Below, piece by piece: positions 61,865 through 64,000 of a stretch of DNA of 64,000 nucleotides (the stretch's first letter is position 1; the number at the start of each line of letters is the position of its first letter). The notes beneath the pieces were generated by a model that saw nothing but the letters and a program-made list of their open reading frames with translations, made no database searches and had not been told where the DNA came from. The position numbers and the translations under genes are program-made. This stretch comes from Hamadaea sp. GTDB taxonomy: Bacteria; Actinomycetota; Actinomycetes; Mycobacteriales; Micromonosporaceae. Location of the stretch: NCBI RefSeq assembly GCF_013362815.1, contig NZ_JABFVK010000037.1, forward strand, positions 1-64,000, in the 5' to 3' direction.

Positions 61865-62527
61865 TCAGCCCGGCCGCCGGAACTCCGCCCGCCACCGCGC
61901 CCCGTTGCCGTCCGCGTCCGGCAGCAGTTCGATCTGGTCGGCGACGAGGCCGTTCGCGGTGAACAGGTCGATGTCCGCGCGGGTCAGTGGCCACGGCGGC
62001 CCGTCGGGCACCGGACCGTCCGGCCGTCGCCGCTGGATCACGATCAGCCGCCCGCCCGGCGCGACCGTCTCGCTGATCGCCGCGACAGCCGCCTCGCGGA
62101 GGCGTACCGGTAGCGCTTGCACAGTGAAGATCTCGATCACCAACTGGTACGCCTGACGCCAAGCCGGTGGCAGTTCGAAGAGGTCAGCGGCGACATAGTG
62201 GACGGAGGAGCCGGGGAACCGATCGCGTACGCCCGCGATCGCGCTCGGGGAGACGTCGAACGCGGTCACGTCGAAGCCGCGCGCGGCGGCGAACTCCGCG
62301 TCGTCGCCATACCCGCAGCCGATCACCAGCGCCGGTTCGCCGCCACCTTGCAGCTGCACCGCGTCGGCCCACTCGACCAGCAGCGGATGCGGCACCTTCG
62401 TGTCCCACGGCACGGTGGCGTCACCGGCTTCGGCCTCGGCGTACAGGCGCTCGAACCAGCCGGTCGCGTCGTTGTCCGCCGCCGCCTCGGCCGCCAGGGC
62501 CCGGGCGTGCTGATCAGGATCGGTCAT
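61865..62527 (-). CDS. SAM-dependent methyltransferase (TPMT-like)
   Basis: A 220-residue enzyme. Motif I is LVIGCGYGDDAEFAAARGFDV, motif II VTAFDVSPSAIAGV, and VAPGGRLIVIQ is motif III. GWFERLYAEAEAGDATVPWD at the N-terminus fits the thiopurine-methyltransferase-like branch acting on small molecules. TAGCAT (minus, 62539-62534) is 6 nt before ATG 62527. Confidence 0.87.
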   Translation of the reverse strand: MTDPDQHARALAAEAAADNDATGWFERLYAEAEAGDATVPWDTKVPHPLLVEWADAVQLQGGGEPALVIGCGYGDDAEFAAARGFDVTAFDVSPSAIAGVRDRFPGSSVHYVAADLFELPPAWRQAYQLVIEIFTVQALPVRLREAAVAAISETVAPGGRLIVIQRRRPDGPVPDGPPWPLTRADIDLFTANGLVADQIELLPDADGNGARWRAEFRRPG

Positions 62528-62536
62528 GTTCCGATG

Positions 62537-63079
62537 CTATCGGGATGATCGGGTTTCGCCCGGCGAGTCGGACGGCCGCCACGGATACAGCCGCGGCAAC
62601 CAGGCCGGGACGTGCCGCCGATACTCCTCGTACTCGTCGCCGTACGCCCGCAGCAGCGTCGGCTCCTCGTAGAACTTCACGAACGCGGCCGGCAGGATCC
62701 AGGTGACCACGGCGTAGGCGACGAGCACCGGACGGCCGAGCATCATCGCCTGCCCGACGACGCACGCGATGACGGCGACGTACATCGGGTTGCGGACGAA
62801 GCGGTAGAGCCCACCGAGAACGAGCCGCCGGGTGGGCGCGACCGGGGCGGGCGTCCCCGCGCCCTCCCAGACGAACTGGCCGAACGACCACAAGAGAGCG
62901 CCTGCTCCGACGGCCAGCAGAATCGCGCCGACCAGCTGCAGCACGAAGACGGTCGACCCGGTACGCCATCCGCCGGTCAGCCACCAGGGCACCAGCCCGG
63001 CGACCACTCCTGGCGCGACGACCAGGAACAACAGGCTGCCCAACGCGGCACGCCACCGATCCGGCCCGTTCTCCGGCAT
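62537..63079 (-). CDS. Isoprenylcysteine carboxylmethyltransferase family membrane protein
   Basis: A 180-residue protein with about four helices. GGLYRFVRNPMYVAVIACVVG and FYEEPTLLRAYGDEYEEYRRHVPAWLP are the signatures of the ICMT/PEMT-like fold that methylates lipids or prenylated groups with SAM. The bacterial substrate is unknown. TACGCT lies 7 nt upstream of ATG 63079 on the minus strand. Confidence 0.85.
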   Translation of the reverse strand: MPENGPDRWRAALGSLLFLVVAPGVVAGLVPWWLTGGWRTGSTVFVLQLVGAILLAVGAGALLWSFGQFVWEGAGTPAPVAPTRRLVLGGLYRFVRNPMYVAVIACVVGQAMMLGRPVLVAYAVVTWILPAAFVKFYEEPTLLRAYGDEYEEYRRHVPAWLPRLYPWRPSDSPGETRSSR

Positions 63080-63241
63080 GACCGGCAGCGTAGTCCCGGC
63101 ATCCGCAGTGGACGCCCCCGGCCCGCGTACGCTGACCGTTCGGCGTGAATCACTCACCTTGCGGGCGAGTGCCGGGAAGGACGCTGAACCTCACGATGTC
63201 CGATGGAAATGCCTGAGTTCCCCCGGACTTGAGAGGCTTCA

Positions 63242-64000
63242 GTGTCTGACAACGAGGCCGCCGGCCTCCCGAACGACTCCCAAGACAGCCCGCCGCGCGA
63301 CGAGCGTGGCAGGTACGTCAACTCGCGCCGCCAGGCGGCCGACGCCGCGGCAGCGGAAGCGGCTGCGGCGAGCGCTGCTGCTGCCGACACGCCGTACGCC
63401 GCACCGTCGAACGAGCCGGTCGAGCAGGCGTACGCGGAAGAGCCGCCGGCGGCACCCACACCGGCTCCGGCTCCGGCTCCGAGCGAGCCGGCGTCCGGCG
63501 GGGCGACCACGCCGCCCGCCGCACCACCGCCGTCCTCCGGTACGCCGGAGAAGAAGCGCCGCCGCTGGTGGCTCTGGCTGCTCCTGCTGCTTCTTCTGTT
63601 GCTGTGCTGTGCCGCCGGACTGATCTACTGGGGCAACCGCGACGACGGCACCAGCTCGACGTCGGCCACGCCGTCGCCGAGTGCGGCGACCACGACGGCT
63701 GCCGCACCCACGTCCCCGAGCCCGTCTGCGGCGGCGACCGCCACCACGGAACCCGGCGGGGCGAGCGCGACCCCGACGACGAGCGCGGGCACGGGAACGA
63801 GCGTGTCGCCGTCGGCAGCTCCGTCGGTCTCTCCCTCGTCGGTCACGATCAGCGTCCCGAACGTCGTGGGGGAGAAGGCGTCGTCGGCGCAGCAGATCCT
63901 GACCGACGCCGGATTCTCGACGATCACCTGCAAGGATCAGACCGGCAACGTGGTGACCGCGTTGGACGGCTACGTCGTGACCGCGCAGTCGCCGAAGGCT
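63242..64000 (+). CDS. PASTA domain membrane protein, 3' end outside window
   Basis: An open frame of 253 codons that reaches the right edge without a stop. A long Ala/Pro/Glu-rich cytoplasmic part (1-115) leads to a basic cluster (KKRRRWW), one Leu-rich helix (WLLLLLLLLLCCAAGLIYW), a Ser/Thr/Pro/Ala-rich spacer and the start of a PASTA domain (ISVPNVVGEKASSAQQILTD). No kinase domain is present. It probably binds cell-wall peptidoglycan outside the membrane. GTG 63242 with GAGAGG upstream. Confidence 0.82.
   Translation, partial: MSDNEAAGLPNDSQDSPPRDERGRYVNSRRQAADAAAAEAAAASAAAADTPYAAPSNEPVEQAYAEEPPAAPTPAPAPAPSEPASGGATTPPAAPPPSSGTPEKKRRRWWLWLLLLLLLLLCCAAGLIYWGNRDDGTSSTSATPSPSAATTTAAAPTSPSPSAAATATTEPGGASATPTTSAGTGTSVSPSAAPSVSPSSVTISVPNVVGEKASSAQQILTDAGFSTITCKDQTGNVVTALDGYVVTAQSPKA

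Overview
The window is GC-rich DNA (about 70%) with dense genes, many GTG starts and a strong taste for the GTACGC hexamer. Gene order and protein families point to an actinomycete, most likely of the family Micromonosporaceae; that family placement is inference. No rRNA, tRNA, transposase, integrase or CRISPR array was seen. Two classes of start recur. One has a Shine-Dalgarno sequence. The other has a TAnnnT hexamer 5-8 nt before the start codon and looks leaderless; I used this to choose several starts.

Region by region. 1-4359: small accessory genes (acetyltransferases, a glyoxalase-like protein, a hydrolase, a cysteine-free ribosomal protein L33, a DUF2809 membrane protein and a 2-hydroxyacid dehydrogenase). 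4385-14620: a carbohydrate locus with two permeases and a lipoprotein binding protein, a GH29 fucosidase, a LacI regulator, a DUF2264 protein and a secreted beta-helix protein. LacI-type operators sit inside the promoters. 14734-29551: a core block with the gene order known from Mycobacterium tuberculosis Rv1822-Rv1832 (pgsA-like, DUF881, sbp, DUF881, gcvH, garA, MerR, DUF151, MerR, gcvP). It is interrupted at 20761-26497 by a PNGase A-like secreted protein, a mannosyltransferase, a SanA-like protein, an aldo/keto reductase and a small membrane protein. A glycine riboswitch precedes gcvP.

29746-37536: a DUF5999 protein, pabB, a lipid-anchored-like vWA/binding fusion and a compact siderophore locus (two IucA/IucC synthetases and a PLP decarboxylase). 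37786-45718: TauE-type permease, membrane proteins, Spo0M, a methyltransferase, thymidine kinase, a UMF1 transporter, a LuxR-type HTH protein and an acyltransferase. 46250-50550: cytochrome bd oxidase (cydAB), a UbiA-type prenyltransferase and a DUF6319-like protein. 50754-53403: GH35 beta-galactosidase under another LacI-type operator, and a secreted SH3/CHAP-like protein. 53471-59797: a kinase, an NgcEFG-like ABC importer, a MurR/RpiR regulator and murQ, together a candidate amino-sugar (MurNAc/GlcNAc) salvage system. 59928-64000: phosphotransferase, thioredoxin, DUF4395, two methyltransferases and the start of a PASTA-domain protein cut by the window edge.

The most notable patterns are a LacI-type operator set shared by loci 48 kb apart, four families of repeated intergenic palindromes (including a perfect 32-bp-arm hairpin), the amino-sugar ABC/etherase cluster, and the joining of plant-type PNGase A, fucosidase and galactosidase functions, which suggests use of plant or glycoprotein glycans.
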